Below the pieces are notes generated by a model. That model was not told the origin of the DNA. It was given only the letters and a program-made list of their open reading frames with translations, and did not search any database. From assembly GCA_035325645.1 (NCBI GenBank), contig DAOKZK010000004.1:1-64000 (forward strand): a stretch of 64,000 nucleotides of DNA, given 5' to 3'. This document shows positions 51,171-59,834 of the stretch, piece by piece. A program made the translations under genes and the position numbers. The number at the start of each line of letters is the position of its first letter. The first letter of the stretch is position 1. Source of the stretch: Macondimonas sp035325645 (GTDB taxonomy: Bacteria > Pseudomonadota > Gammaproteobacteria > UBA5335).

Positions 51171-52586
51171 TCAGTAGCGGTAGTGATCGGCCTTGTAGGG
51201 GCCGTCCTTCGGGACGCCGATATAGGCGGCCTGCTGATCGGTAAGTTCAGTGAGCTTGGCGTCCAGTTTCTTGAGCTGCAGGCGGGCGACCTTTTCGTCG
51301 AGATGCTTGGGCAGCGTATGCACGCCGACGGGATAGTGGTGGGCGCGTGTGAACAGTTCGATCTGGGCGATGGTCTGGTTGGCAAATGACGAGGACATCA
51401 CATAGGAAGGGTGTCCTGTTCCACAGCCCAGGTTTACCAAGCGTCCCTTGGCGAGCAGGATGATGCGCTTGCCATCGGGAAAGATCACGTGATCGACCTG
51501 CGGCTTGATCTCTTCCCACTGGTATTTTTCCAGGCTCGCCACGTCGATTTCGTTGTCGAAATGCCCGATGTTGCAGACGATGGCGTTGTTCTTCATCCGC
51601 GCCATGTGCGCGTGGGTGATGACGTGGTAGTTGCCGGTGGCGGTGACGAAGATGTCGGCCTTGTCGGCGGCATCGTCCATGGTCACGACCCGATATCCTT
51701 CCATCGCCGCTTGCAGCGCGCAGATGGGGTCGATTTCGGTGACCCACACCTGCGCCGACAGGGCGCGCAGCGCCTGGGCGCTGCCCTTGCCGACGTCGCC
51801 GTAGCCCGCTACGACGGCGATCTTGCCGGCCACCATGACGTCGGTGGCGCGCTTGATGCCGTCCACCAAGGATTCGCGGCAGCCATAGAGGTTGTCGAAC
51901 TTCGACTTGGTCACCGAATCATTGACGTTGATCGCGGGGAACCTGAGCTCGCCGCGCTCGTGCATCTGGTAGAGGCGGTGCACGCCGGTCGTGGTCTCTT
52001 CGGTCACGCCCTTGATGTGAGCCAGACGCGTGGAATACCACTTCGGATCTACCGCCAGGTGTGCACGGATGGCGGCAAAGAGCACGCGTTCCTCTTCGCT
52101 GGTGGGATGATTCAGCACCGCCAGATCGCTCTCGGCGCGGCTGCCCAGATGCAACAACAGGGTGGCGTCCCCGCCGTCGTCGAGAATCATGTTGGAATGG
52201 CCGCCATCGGGCCATTCGAAGATGCGGTGGGTATAGGCCCAATATTCTTCGAGGCTTTCGCCCTTGTAGGCAAACACCGGCGTGCCGCTGGCAGCGATGG
52301 CCGCGGCCGCGTGGTCCTGGGTGGAGAAAATGTTGCAAGAGGCCCAGCGCACCTGCGCACCCAGCGCCTGGAGCGTCTCGATCAGCACCGCCGTCTGGAT
52401 GGTCATGTGCAGGGAGCCTGTGATGCGCGCGCCGCGCAGCGGCTGGCTTGCGGCATATTCCTCACGGATCGCCATCAGGCCGGGCATTTCGGTTTCGGCG
52501 ATGAGGATCTCTTTACGGCCCCAGTCTGCGAGACCGAGATCGGCGACGATGTAATCGGATTGGGGGCTTTCAGCCAAATGACTCAT
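51171..52586 (-). CDS. ahcY: S-adenosylhomocysteine hydrolase
   Basis: NAD-dependent hydrolysis of SAH to adenosine and homocysteine. The 471-residue protein has ARITGSLHMTIQTAVLIETL, SCNIFSTQDHAAAAIA, DDGGDATLLLH, EETTTGVHRLYQM, NVNDSVTKSKFDNLYGCRESL with the active-site Lys, the NAD fold VVAGYGDVGKGSAQALRALSA, and the C-terminal KADHYRY. I chose the ATG at 52586 (MSHLAESPQ) because GGAG lies six bases upstream; an ATG four codons earlier lacks this. First gene of a riboswitch-ahcY-metF unit. Confidence 0.97.
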   Translation of the reverse strand: MSHLAESPQSDYIVADLGLADWGRKEILIAETEMPGLMAIREEYAASQPLRGARITGSLHMTIQTAVLIETLQALGAQVRWASCNIFSTQDHAAAAIAASGTPVFAYKGESLEEYWAYTHRIFEWPDGGHSNMILDDGGDATLLLHLGSRAESDLAVLNHPTSEEERVLFAAIRAHLAVDPKWYSTRLAHIKGVTEETTTGVHRLYQMHERGELRFPAINVNDSVTKSKFDNLYGCRESLVDGIKRATDVMVAGKIAVVAGYGDVGKGSAQALRALSAQVWVTEIDPICALQAAMEGYRVVTMDDAADKADIFVTATGNYHVITHAHMARMKNNAIVCNIGHFDNEIDVASLEKYQWEEIKPQVDHVIFPDGKRIILLAKGRLVNLGCGTGHPSYVMSSSFANQTIAQIELFTRAHHYPVGVHTLPKHLDEKVARLQLKKLDAKLTELTDQQAAYIGVPKDGPYKADHYRY

Positions 52587-52672
52587 GGGGAGCTCCATGC
52601 ATAGGCTGGCGAGCGGGGAGGGCGATGGGCTCGCCGTCATCCTCGATCCCGACAGCGGGGTTGGATGTCGGA

Positions 52673-52740
52673 GAGCGCCGTTGAATCGCTTCCGAGCCTG
52701 GGATCGGACCACGTGGGCCGATCTTGCAGCGCTCCTCGGA
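52673..52740 (-). promoter_or_regulatory. SAH riboswitch controlling ahcY-metF
   Basis: On the minus strand the leader contains TCCGAGGAGCGCTGC, a variable hairpin, CCAGGCTCGGAA and CAACGGCGCTC, the diagnostic order of the S-adenosylhomocysteine riboswitch: CCGAG pairs with CTCGG, and GAGCGC pairs with GCGCTC to form the pseudoknot. This class activates SAH-recycling genes when SAH accumulates. It lies 86 bases upstream of the ahcY ATG, directly after a predicted promoter. Identification is from motif and context; fold not computed. Confidence 0.93.
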
Positions 52741-52749
52741 ACGGTCGGC

Positions 52750-52778
52750 AGTATAGCTCAGCGATGGCGGGCTGCGAA
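52750..52778 (-). promoter_or_regulatory. Promoter of the SAH riboswitch-ahcY-metF unit
   Basis: On the minus strand TTCGCA (52778-52773, four of six) and TATACT (52755-52750, five of six) are 17 bases apart. Transcription would start about 52743, immediately before the riboswitch. The -35 box lies in the last codons of the upstream antiporter gene. Confidence 0.65.
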
Positions 52779-53822
52779 GCTGACCAATAGGGTGACGATG
52801 GTCAAGGGCACGACGAAGCTCAACATGATGTTGCTGTAGGCCGTCAAGGCATCATGCTGCTGTGCCATCAGCAGAAGATAGATGGTGTACGCGGCATAGT
52901 AGGCCAGAAAGAGGGCACCTTCCCAGCGGGCGATCTGCCGGCCGGTAAGGAGAATGGGAAGGCAGGCAAAGGCGACCGCCAGCATCACCCACAGGTCGAA
53001 AGTGCGGGCTGCTTCGGGCACTGCCAAGCCGCTCGGCGCGGCCACGCCAGCTGCGCCGAGTACAGCCAGAAGGTTGAAAATATTGCTTCCAATCACATTG
53101 CCGACGGCAATGTCGCGCTGGCCGCGCAGGGCGGCGATGAGCGAGGTGGCAATTTCCGGCATGGAGGTGCCGATCGCCACGAGGGTGAGGCCAATGACGA
53201 GATCGCTCACTCCGATCAACTTGGCGAAGACAACCGAAGCGCCTACCAGCCAGTCGGCACCCAGCACCAATAGGCCAAGACCGCCGAGGATCAGAAGCGT
53301 CTGGATGCTCCAATGGCGATCCCACGTGCTCCCGGGGATTTCGACACTAAAATCCGATGCAGCGTCCTTGGCAGCCCGGCGCGATTGCGTGACCAGGAAG
53401 GCCGTGTAAGCGAGGGCCCCGATAAACAGCAATGCCGATTCGACCCGGCCGACATATCCATCGAGCGCCATCGCCACCACGATGAGCGATGCACCGATCA
53501 GGATGGGAATTTCCTGTTGAATGATCTGCTCATGCACCACGAGCGGAACGATCACCGCTGATAAGCCCAGGATCAAGAGCACATTGGCAATGTTGCTTCC
53601 GACCACGTTGCCGATGGCGAGGTTCGCCGAGCCGGAGAGCGTGGCGCCGATCGAGACGGCCATTTCGGGTGCGCTGGTGCCGAATGCGACGACGGTAAGA
53701 CCGACGACCAGCGGCGTAATCCCCCACGACACGGCGAGGCGCGAAGCGCCACGCACCAACATCTCGGCGCCGGCGACCAAGGTCGCCAGGCCGAGCACGA
53801 AGAATAAAGCCTGGGTCAGCAT
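52758..53822 (-). CDS. Calcium/sodium antiporter (CaCA family, YrbG-like)
   Basis: A 354-residue inner-membrane cation exchanger with ten apparent helices and the two inverted alpha-repeats: VAFGTSAPEMAVSIGATLSG with GNVVGSNIANVLLILG, and LVAIGTSMPEIATSLIAALRG with GNVIGSNIFNLLAVLG; the acidic residues and GSN/GTS motifs form the ion-binding sites. It starts three bases beyond the metK stop, so it may be cotranscribed with metK, while its 3' end carries the ahcY promoter. No functional link to the methyl cycle is apparent. Confidence 0.92.
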   Translation of the reverse strand: MLTQALFFVLGLATLVAGAEMLVRGASRLAVSWGITPLVVGLTVVAFGTSAPEMAVSIGATLSGSANLAIGNVVGSNIANVLLILGLSAVIVPLVVHEQIIQQEIPILIGASLIVVAMALDGYVGRVESALLFIGALAYTAFLVTQSRRAAKDAASDFSVEIPGSTWDRHWSIQTLLILGGLGLLVLGADWLVGASVVFAKLIGVSDLVIGLTLVAIGTSMPEIATSLIAALRGQRDIAVGNVIGSNIFNLLAVLGAAGVAAPSGLAVPEAARTFDLWVMLAVAFACLPILLTGRQIARWEGALFLAYYAAYTIYLLLMAQQHDALTAYSNIMLSFVVPLTIVTLLVSFAARHR

Positions 53823-53825
53823 GGT

Positions 53826-54989
53826 TCAGGCAGTCGAGGCGTTCCGCAGGGCCTCGGCTTTGTCGGTCCGCTCCCAGGTGAAGTCCGGTTCTTCGCGGCC
53901 AAAATGGCCGTAGGAGGCGGTGCGCTGGAAGATCGGTCGGCGCAGGTTGAGCATCTGGATCAGTCCACGCGGGCGCAAATCGAAGTGCTCGCGCACCAGC
54001 GCGACCAGCCGATCTTCAGGGAGCGTGCCCGTGCCGAAGGTCTCGATGCTGATGGAGGTGGGTTCCGCGACGCCGATGGCGTAGGACACCTGAACTTCGC
54101 AGCGACGGGCAAGGCCTGCGGCCACGATGTTCTTCGCGACATAGCGCGCGGCATAAGCAGCAGAGCGATCGACTTTTGTGGGGTCTTTGCCGGAGAAGGC
54201 GCCGCCCCCATGGCGCGCCATACCGCCGTAGGTGTCGACGATGATCTTGCGGCCGGTGAGGCCGCAGTCGCCGACCGGACCCCCGATCTCAAAGGCCCCA
54301 GTGGGGTTGATGAAATACTTGATGCTGCCGTCTTGCCACGCGACCGGCAGGATGGGCTTGATGACCTCCTCCATAACGGCCTCGACGAGCATGTCGTGCC
54401 CAATGCCGGGCGCGTGCTGGGTCGAGAGCACCACGGCGTCGATGCCAACGGGCCGGCCGGCATCATAGCGTACGGTCACCTGCGATTTGGCGTCCGGACG
54501 CAGCCACGGCAAGGTGCCGTTTTTCCGCACCTCGGCCTGGCGCTGCACGAGACGGTGGGCGAGTGTGATGGGCAGTGGCATCAGGACATCGGTTTCATCA
54601 GTCGCAAAACCGAACATCAGACCCTGGTCGCCGGCACCTTGATCGAGATCCAGTCCCCGACCTTCATCCACGCCCTGGGCAATGTCGGGGGACTGACGTC
54701 CGATCTCGGTCAACACTGCGCAAGTGTCGGGGCTGAAACCCATGGCATCGGTATAGCCGATTTCCCGGACGACCTCCCGAGCGATGCGGTCGAACTCCAC
54801 TTGGGCGTTGGTCGTGATTTCACCTGCCAGCATGACGAGGTTGTTCTTGACCAGCGTCTCGCAGGCGACGCGGGCTGTGGGGTCCTGGGCCAGGATGGCG
54901 TCGAGAATGGCATCGGAGATCTGGTCGCAGACCTTGTCCGGGTGCCCTTCGGAAACCGATTCTGAGGTGAACAAACGGGTTTGAGCCAT
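53826..54989 (-). CDS. metK: S-adenosylmethionine synthetase
   Basis: Makes SAM from ATP and methionine. The 387-residue protein starts MAQTRLFTSESVSEGHPDKV, with GEITTNAQVEFD, GAGDQGLMFGFATDET, VVLSTQH, GGPVGDCGLTGRKIIVDTYGG and GGGAFSGKDPTKVDRSAAYAARYVAK. The ATG at 54989 has AGGGG eight bases upstream; the open frame beyond is not coding. Together with ahcY, metF and metY it provides much of the methyl cycle. Confidence 0.98.
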   Translation of the reverse strand: MAQTRLFTSESVSEGHPDKVCDQISDAILDAILAQDPTARVACETLVKNNLVMLAGEITTNAQVEFDRIAREVVREIGYTDAMGFSPDTCAVLTEIGRQSPDIAQGVDEGRGLDLDQGAGDQGLMFGFATDETDVLMPLPITLAHRLVQRQAEVRKNGTLPWLRPDAKSQVTVRYDAGRPVGIDAVVLSTQHAPGIGHDMLVEAVMEEVIKPILPVAWQDGSIKYFINPTGAFEIGGPVGDCGLTGRKIIVDTYGGMARHGGGAFSGKDPTKVDRSAAYAARYVAKNIVAAGLARRCEVQVSYAIGVAEPTSISIETFGTGTLPEDRLVALVREHFDLRPRGLIQMLNLRRPIFQRTASYGHFGREEPDFTWERTDKAEALRNASTA

Positions 54990-55586
54990 GGCGAGAGCCC
55001 CTTGATGGAGAAGGTTGAAGGCGAGTGGCCAGATCAGCGTGGGCGCAAGCCTAGCCGATGGCCGGCACGGTGCCAAGATCGCAATGACCAGGATCGTGGC
55101 TCTCCATGGCTTTACCGTGGGCCTGCGCCGCAAAGGTCCCCACGCTTGGCTCCGTGTCCTTCACCAGGTTGCATTGCGCCGCTATCGCGGAAGCAAGCGG
55201 TTGCGGCGCCAAAGGATCTCGGGCGCGGAATGGTGGTACGGATCGGCTTTGCATTGTTCATGCTGCTGACGCCGCGTCGGCCAAAGGAACGGGTAGATCA
55301 AGCGTTGGCCGTCGGTTCGTCCAATGGCATGGCACAAGTGACGATCGCGATCTGATCGGGCTGGCGCAAAGCTCGTGTGCCGGCTGTGGTCCCTATACGG
55401 GCGGCTGTCATGGCAAGCGGCTTTTGGCACGGACGACCGGGGGACCAAGCTCGAACCGCTGCAGTCTGCGGACCGAATGGGGTACACGAGAGCGATGGAG
55501 GAGCAGTTCCGGTCGCCGCGAGTCTATTGCGTACGATTCTCATTTGTATGACAATTAACAACAATGGATATGGAGAGATGCAGCAG
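54990..55586. other. 597-base divergent intergenic region between metK and an outer-membrane protein gene
   Basis: Several overlapping open frames cross this stretch on both strands, but none has a ribosome site, a recognisable product or a typical codon pattern. I find no SAM riboswitch signature in the metK leader. It holds a candidate metK promoter (55048-55076) and, near 55525-55560, a shorter A+T-richer patch in front of the outer-membrane protein gene. Confidence 0.55.
55048..55076 (-). promoter_or_regulatory. Candidate metK promoter
   Basis: On the minus strand TTGGCA (55076-55071, five of six) and TAGGCT (55053-55048, three of six) are 17 bases apart, about 58 bases upstream of the metK ATG. 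Confidence 0.45.
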
Positions 55587-56507
55587 ATGAGATCATCCAG
55601 AAGCATGGGGCCACGGCAATGCTGGGCGCAGGGAATAGCTATGGTCTCGCTCGGTGCGCTTGCTGGTTTCGCGCTGCCGGCATATGCCGATGAGCCCTTG
55701 CTCGGCTACACCATGGGCGCCGAAACGCTTCCCGCCGGTGCGTCCGATGCGGAGTTGTGGATCACGCACCACGGCGACAAACGCCGGGGCGACTACGCAC
55801 GCCAGAGCGTCAGGTTCGAATACGAGTACGGGCTCACGGATCGACTGACACTCGCTGCCTATCTCAATGGTTACCGACACGATTACGATTGCGGCGCCGC
55901 AGGCTGCGCAGGTTCTGTGAGCGAGCCCGAGATCCTGGGCAGCAAAAATGGTTTCCAGGCCAGCGGGCCCTCGCTCGAGCTGAAAAAAATGCTGCTATCC
56001 CCCTATGCCGATCCGATTGGGCTCGCGTTGTATGGGGAGCTTACCTACGACCGCATCGACGACATCACGGGTGAGAAGGGTCACGGCTGGGAGCTGGAGA
56101 ACAAGCTGATTCTTCAGAAGCCGATGCTCGACGACCAGCTCTTCTGGCTGGCCAACATCGAACTCGAGGCAGAGTCCTGGAAGCCTGAGGATGGCGATAC
56201 CGAGTATGCCGTGGCCCCTCGGCTGCGTTCGGGGTTGTCCTATCGTGTGGCGTCCAACTGGTATCTCGGCCTTGAGGGCTGGGCGGATCTGGAGATCCTC
56301 AATCCGCCCGACGGTTCTTGGGAGTTCGACCATTGGGACTTCTTTGCCGGCCCCAGCGTGCACTACGGCGCGCAGCACTGGTGGGCCACGCTTGCCGCGA
56401 CCCCTCAGCTGGCTGGTTCCGACGAGAGCGACGACGACTCCACGGGGCGTCACCTGGCGGATCATGAGAAATACGAGGTGCGCCTGAAGGTCGGCTACAA
56501 CTTCTGA
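55587..56507 (+). CDS. Outer-membrane beta-barrel protein (DUF6662-like)
   Basis: A 306-residue exported protein: signal peptide (GIAMVSLGALAGFALPAYA, cut before DEPLLGY), then alternating hydrophobic strands rich in Tyr, Trp and Gly and a C-terminal aromatic residue (EVRLKVGYNF), the outer-membrane insertion signal. WITHHGDKRRGDYARQSVRFEYEYGLTDRLTLAAYL and KKMLLSPYADPIGLALYGELTYD look like beta-barrel hairpins. The ATG at 55587 has GGAG eleven bases upstream; ATGs at 55548 and 55578 are possible. Directly upstream of an FMN-binding protein and apbE, so it is probably the outer-membrane part of that system. Ligand unknown. Confidence 0.8.
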   Translation: MRSSRSMGPRQCWAQGIAMVSLGALAGFALPAYADEPLLGYTMGAETLPAGASDAELWITHHGDKRRGDYARQSVRFEYEYGLTDRLTLAAYLNGYRHDYDCGAAGCAGSVSEPEILGSKNGFQASGPSLELKKMLLSPYADPIGLALYGELTYDRIDDITGEKGHGWELENKLILQKPMLDDQLFWLANIELEAESWKPEDGDTEYAVAPRLRSGLSYRVASNWYLGLEGWADLEILNPPDGSWEFDHWDFFAGPSVHYGAQHWWATLAATPQLAGSDESDDDSTGRHLADHEKYEVRLKVGYNF

Positions 56508-56526
56508 ACGAGGGAGCGATCAGGCG

Positions 56527-57054
56527 ATGAACGAGCGTTCTGCTTTCCTGCTGCCCCTCGCGATGCTGGCTGTGTCGCCGGCCTGCTATGCGGCGCAATA
56601 CCTTTCGGTGGAACAGGCGCAGGCACTGATGTTTCCGGATACGGTGCTGGCGCCGCTGCCACTGACCTTGAGCTCCGAGCAGAAAAAGGCCATCGAAACC
56701 CGCGCGGGGACGCCCGTTCGCCAGACCGAACTCAGGCTTTGGCGCGCGGCCAGCGGCGGTTATTTCATGGTCGATCAGGTGCTCGGCAAGCATGAGTTCA
56801 TCACCTATGCCGTGGCGCTGGACGACAGTGGTGCCGTGCGGCAGATCGAGATCCTGGATTACCGTGAAACACACGGCGACGAGGTCCGTCGCCCCGGCTG
56901 GCGCAGCCAGTTTTCCGGCAAGACCAGCGCCGATACGCTCCGCGTCAACAAGGACATCCAGAACATCTCGGGCGCCACTTTGTCCTGCGTCCACATCACC
57001 GACGGCGTCCGCCGTCTGCTGGCTACCTATGACGTCGCCATCCGCCCGCGCTGA
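56527..57054 (+). CDS. Periplasmic FMN-binding domain protein
   Basis: A 175-residue exported protein (signal peptide to about residue 22, ACYAAQY) with one FMN_bind domain. The flavinylation motif is ISGATLSC near residue 158, where the Thr would receive FMN through a phosphoester bond made by ApbE. Upstream are GGYFMVDQVLGKHEFITYAVALD and IEILDYRETHGDEVRRPGW, typical of the fold seen in NqrC/RnfG-like domains. It overlaps apbE by 26 bases, which ties substrate and modifying enzyme together. Confidence 0.88.
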   Translation: MNERSAFLLPLAMLAVSPACYAAQYLSVEQAQALMFPDTVLAPLPLTLSSEQKKAIETRAGTPVRQTELRLWRAASGGYFMVDQVLGKHEFITYAVALDDSGAVRQIEILDYRETHGDEVRRPGWRSQFSGKTSADTLRVNKDIQNISGATLSCVHITDGVRRLLATYDVAIRPR

Positions 57055-57940
57055 GGCAGGATCCTGGCGGCGCGCCCGGCCGTTGCTCGGAACCTTTGTG
57101 GAGATCACCGTGAGCGGGCCGGAACCGGCGTATCCCGCGGCCGCTTTCGAAGCCGCCTTCGCGGCCATTGCCCGCGTTCACGACCTGATGAGCTGGCATG
57201 ACGCCGGCAGCGATGTCCGGCGCATCAATCGCGCCGCCAGCGGTCACTGGTTGCCGATCGACGCGTGGACCGGCGAGGTGCTGCGCGCGGCGCAGATGCT
57301 GTTCGCGCGCAGCGGCGGGCTGTTCGATGTGACCTGCGAGCGCCATCTGCGCCGTGCCGGCATCTTGCCCCATGCGTTGTCGCCCGACCCCGAGCGCGGC
57401 GGTGGGATGGCCGACCTGACGCTGGACGAAGGCGGCTGCAGGGTGCGCCTCGGCCGGCCCCTGAGTGTGAACCTTGACGGCATCGCCAAAGGCTACGCTG
57501 TGGATCGGGCCGTTGCCGTTCTGGAAGGGCACGGGGTCGCGGCCGGTTGCGTCAACGCCGGCGGCGACCTGCGGCTGTTCGGGTCCACCGAGCAGGAGGT
57601 CGGTCTGCGCAATCCGGGCCTGCCGACCCAGATCCTGTCTCTGGGACGCTACCGCAACCGCGCGTTGGCCACGACCGGGGGGTACTTCCTCGATTCACGG
57701 CTGGACGTCGCCAGTGCGGTGATCGACCCCGCCAGCGGCCTTGCGGTGGCCTTGCCGGGCAGCATCACCGTCACGGCGCCGCTCTGCATGCATGCCGATG
57801 CCCTGACCAAGATCGCCGCCTTGCGGCGTTCCGATGATGACCTCGTGGAATCTCTGTTCCAGGAGTTGCAGGCCACTGTTCACACGTTTTCGATCGCAGG
57901 CGCGGAGGCTGTCCAGGATGACGGTGAACCGCGTCAATAG
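57029..57940 (+). CDS. apbE: FAD:protein FMN transferase
   Basis: Transfers FMN from FAD to Thr/Ser of exported flavoproteins. The 303-residue protein has RARPLLGTFVEITV, FAAIARVHDLMSWHDAGSDV, SGGLFDVT, VNLDGIAKGYAVDRAV, GCVNAGGDLRLFG and the Mg-binding HADALTKIAAL. No clear lipoprotein or signal sequence is seen at the chosen ATG (57029, within the preceding gene), whereas many ApbE proteins are periplasmic; the start may be longer or the protein cytoplasmic or exported otherwise. Its obvious substrate is the FMN_bind protein next door. Confidence 0.92.
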   Translation: MTSPSARAEAGSWRRARPLLGTFVEITVSGPEPAYPAAAFEAAFAAIARVHDLMSWHDAGSDVRRINRAASGHWLPIDAWTGEVLRAAQMLFARSGGLFDVTCERHLRRAGILPHALSPDPERGGGMADLTLDEGGCRVRLGRPLSVNLDGIAKGYAVDRAVAVLEGHGVAAGCVNAGGDLRLFGSTEQEVGLRNPGLPTQILSLGRYRNRALATTGGYFLDSRLDVASAVIDPASGLAVALPGSITVTAPLCMHADALTKIAALRRSDDDLVESLFQELQATVHTFSIAGAEAVQDDGEPRQ

Positions 57941-58415
57941 CGTGCCGCGCTGGCAGCGCTCGTTGCTCTATCTCGCGTTGTCGGGGCTCGCCCTCACGGG
58001 TCTCGCCTGGATGATCCTGCATTACGCGAATGGGGGGTTTGCCGGCGCGGACCGGCCTTATGAACTGCTGCACCAGTTCATGGTGCTGCACGGGATTCTG
58101 GGATACGTGGCCGCCGTTGCCGTGGGCGTATTCCTTGGCCAGCATGTGCCTGCAGGTTGGCGCTCGGGCCGCAATCTGGCCACCGGCCTCAGCGTGGCCG
58201 TGCTGTTCGCTGCGCTGATGAGTACGGCCCTGGTGCTCTACTACAGCGGCGAGGAGTCCTTACGCGCATTCGCCAGCCTGGCCCATCAGATGCTCGGTCT
58301 GGGCCTGATCCTGGCCGTTCCCCTTCATGTTGCCCGGCGCCGCGCACGTCGCGCACTGACGAGGGCTTCCGGCGCGAAGCCGGACCGGACCGATGCGGAC
58401 ACTGCAGATGTCTGA
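57918..58415 (+). CDS. Four-helix His-rich inner-membrane protein, possible cytochrome b
   Basis: A 165-residue protein with about four transmembrane helices (LLYLALSGLALTGLAWMIL; FMVLHGILGYVAAVAVGVFLG; LATGLSVAVLFAALMSTALVL; AHQMLGLGLILAVPLHV) and repeated membrane-border His residues (LHYANGG, LLHQFMVLHG, LAHQ, LHVA). The pattern resembles small b-type cytochrome or DUF4405-like haem proteins, which could pass quinol electrons to the periplasmic flavoprotein. The ATG at 57918 overlaps the apbE end by 23 bases. Haem binding is inferred. Confidence 0.75.
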   Translation: MTVNRVNSVPRWQRSLLYLALSGLALTGLAWMILHYANGGFAGADRPYELLHQFMVLHGILGYVAAVAVGVFLGQHVPAGWRSGRNLATGLSVAVLFAALMSTALVLYYSGEESLRAFASLAHQMLGLGLILAVPLHVARRRARRALTRASGAKPDRTDADTADV

Positions 58416-58528
58416 CAACGCTCGAGCTTGAACGAGGCGGGTCGTCCGCTTTCACGCGGTCGGCTTGCCGGCAAACCGTTTGCTATCCACCGGGCGAGGC
58501 TCGTTGACCCCGTTGCGCTCCCCAGTGC

Positions 58529-59743
58529 TCAGCCGTGGCCGGTCAGTTGTCCGAAGAGGCGAAAACCGCCGACATAGGTGCCCATCGAGGCGCCCAGATT
58601 GACCAGCATGAAGACCAGAAAGGTGTGCGCCACCCGGTTGCGCCACCAGCCCGAGACATGGGCGACGTCCTCACGCAAGGTTGCGAAGTCGGCCACACGC
58701 GGCTTGCGCAGCCACAGTTCCAGAGCCACCGCCACCATGCCGGCCCCGATCAGGGGATGCAGGGTCGTGATCGGTGCGGCGAGGAAGGAGCCCATCAGCG
58801 TCACGGGATGCGCCAGGGCGATCAGCGCGCCGACAGCCGCCAGACCTCCTGTCGTCAAGGTCCAGTCGAGCACCAGTTGCCAGCCGATTTCGGGGCCCCG
58901 CACGAAGCCGACCACGAATCCCCCGATGATCAGGATCATGATCATCCACGGCAACAACTGCCCCACACGGCTGCGGGGCGGCGTGGTGACCAAGGCCGCA
59001 AGGGCGGCGTCCGGCGGCGCCGATGGCGGCGTTTCGAGGTGTCGGACGATCCCATCGAGATGGCCCGCGCCGACGACGGCAAGGATGTGCCGGCCGGGAT
59101 GCGCCTGGGCGTACTCACGAAGCTTGAGCGCCATATATTCGTCCCGTTCACCGATCAGCGCCCGGTAAAGCGGTTCTGCCTGATCGGCAAAGTCGGCAAA
59201 CGTGTTGTGCAGAATATCGCCGGTCTTGAGTCGCTCGATGTCTTCCTCCGCGACTTCTTCCCGGGTCAGCAGACTCGCGACCAGACCGGCGATGAGCCCG
59301 GGTCGCTGCCACCAGCGCACGGCAGCGGTCAATCGCCGCAGCGTAATGCCCACCTCGCGATCGATGAGGACCACGGGCAGGCCGGCACCATCGGCGGCTT
59401 CCAGAGCTGCCCGCAGTTCAGCGCCAGGCTCGACGCCGAGCTGATCGGCCAGCCGTTGCTGATAGGCGGTCAGCGCGAGATTGGCGGCGACCAGGCCCAT
59501 CTTGCCTTCGCGCACGACCTGCAGCAGATCCATGCGGGCCAGTGCATCGGGATCCTTGAGCGCGGCATGGCGGCTGGGGCACAACTCGACGGCCACGGCA
59601 TCGAACTGCCCGCTGGCGATGAGTCTGCGAACGGCCGCTTCGCTGGCCCGCGAGACATGAGCGGTGCCGAGCAGGGTGATGCGGCAGGAGCCCAGGGTGA
59701 TTTCCCGCAGCGGCTCATCCAAAGCGGTGACAGGCCGGTTCAC
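58529..59743 (-). CDS. TraB/PrgY family membrane protein
   Basis: A 404-residue protein: N-terminal TraB/GumN-type domain (residues 8-240, ITLLGTAHVSRASEAAVRRLI with the conserved GTAH, VAVELCPSRHAAL, VVLIDREVGITLRRL, ILAVVGAGHLDGI with the second conserved GxGH) and a C-terminal region of four or five transmembrane helices (QLLPWMIMILIIGGFVVGFV onward). Enterococcal PrgY and TraB lower peptide pheromone activity; related domains are proposed metalloproteases. I chose the GTG at 59743 because AAGGA lies seven bases upstream; an ATG at 59836 would add a Pro-rich stretch and overlap the divergent gene's start. Confidence 0.88.
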   Translation of the reverse strand: MNRPVTALDEPLREITLGSCRITLLGTAHVSRASEAAVRRLIASGQFDAVAVELCPSRHAALKDPDALARMDLLQVVREGKMGLVAANLALTAYQQRLADQLGVEPGAELRAALEAADGAGLPVVLIDREVGITLRRLTAAVRWWQRPGLIAGLVASLLTREEVAEEDIERLKTGDILHNTFADFADQAEPLYRALIGERDEYMALKLREYAQAHPGRHILAVVGAGHLDGIVRHLETPPSAPPDAALAALVTTPPRSRVGQLLPWMIMILIIGGFVVGFVRGPEIGWQLVLDWTLTTGGLAAVGALIALAHPVTLMGSFLAAPITTLHPLIGAGMVAVALELWLRKPRVADFATLREDVAHVSGWWRNRVAHTFLVFMLVNLGASMGTYVGGFRLFGQLTGHG

Positions 59744-59834
59744 GAAGCGTTCCTTGACTGGACGAGGCGGCAGGGGCGGGGCAAGATCGGGCACAGCATG
59801 CCGCGGGGGTGCTGTGGAATCAAGCGGAGGCGCC

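Noticed and set aside
54990..55260. SAM riboswitch in the metK leader
   Set aside because: No SAM-I, SAM-II or SAM-IV signature found by eye on the minus strand.
55520..55560. Possible Fur box upstream of the outer-membrane protein gene
   Set aside because: GATTCTCATTTGTAT resembles part of a Fur site, but I count only about 10 of 19 consensus matches in the best register.
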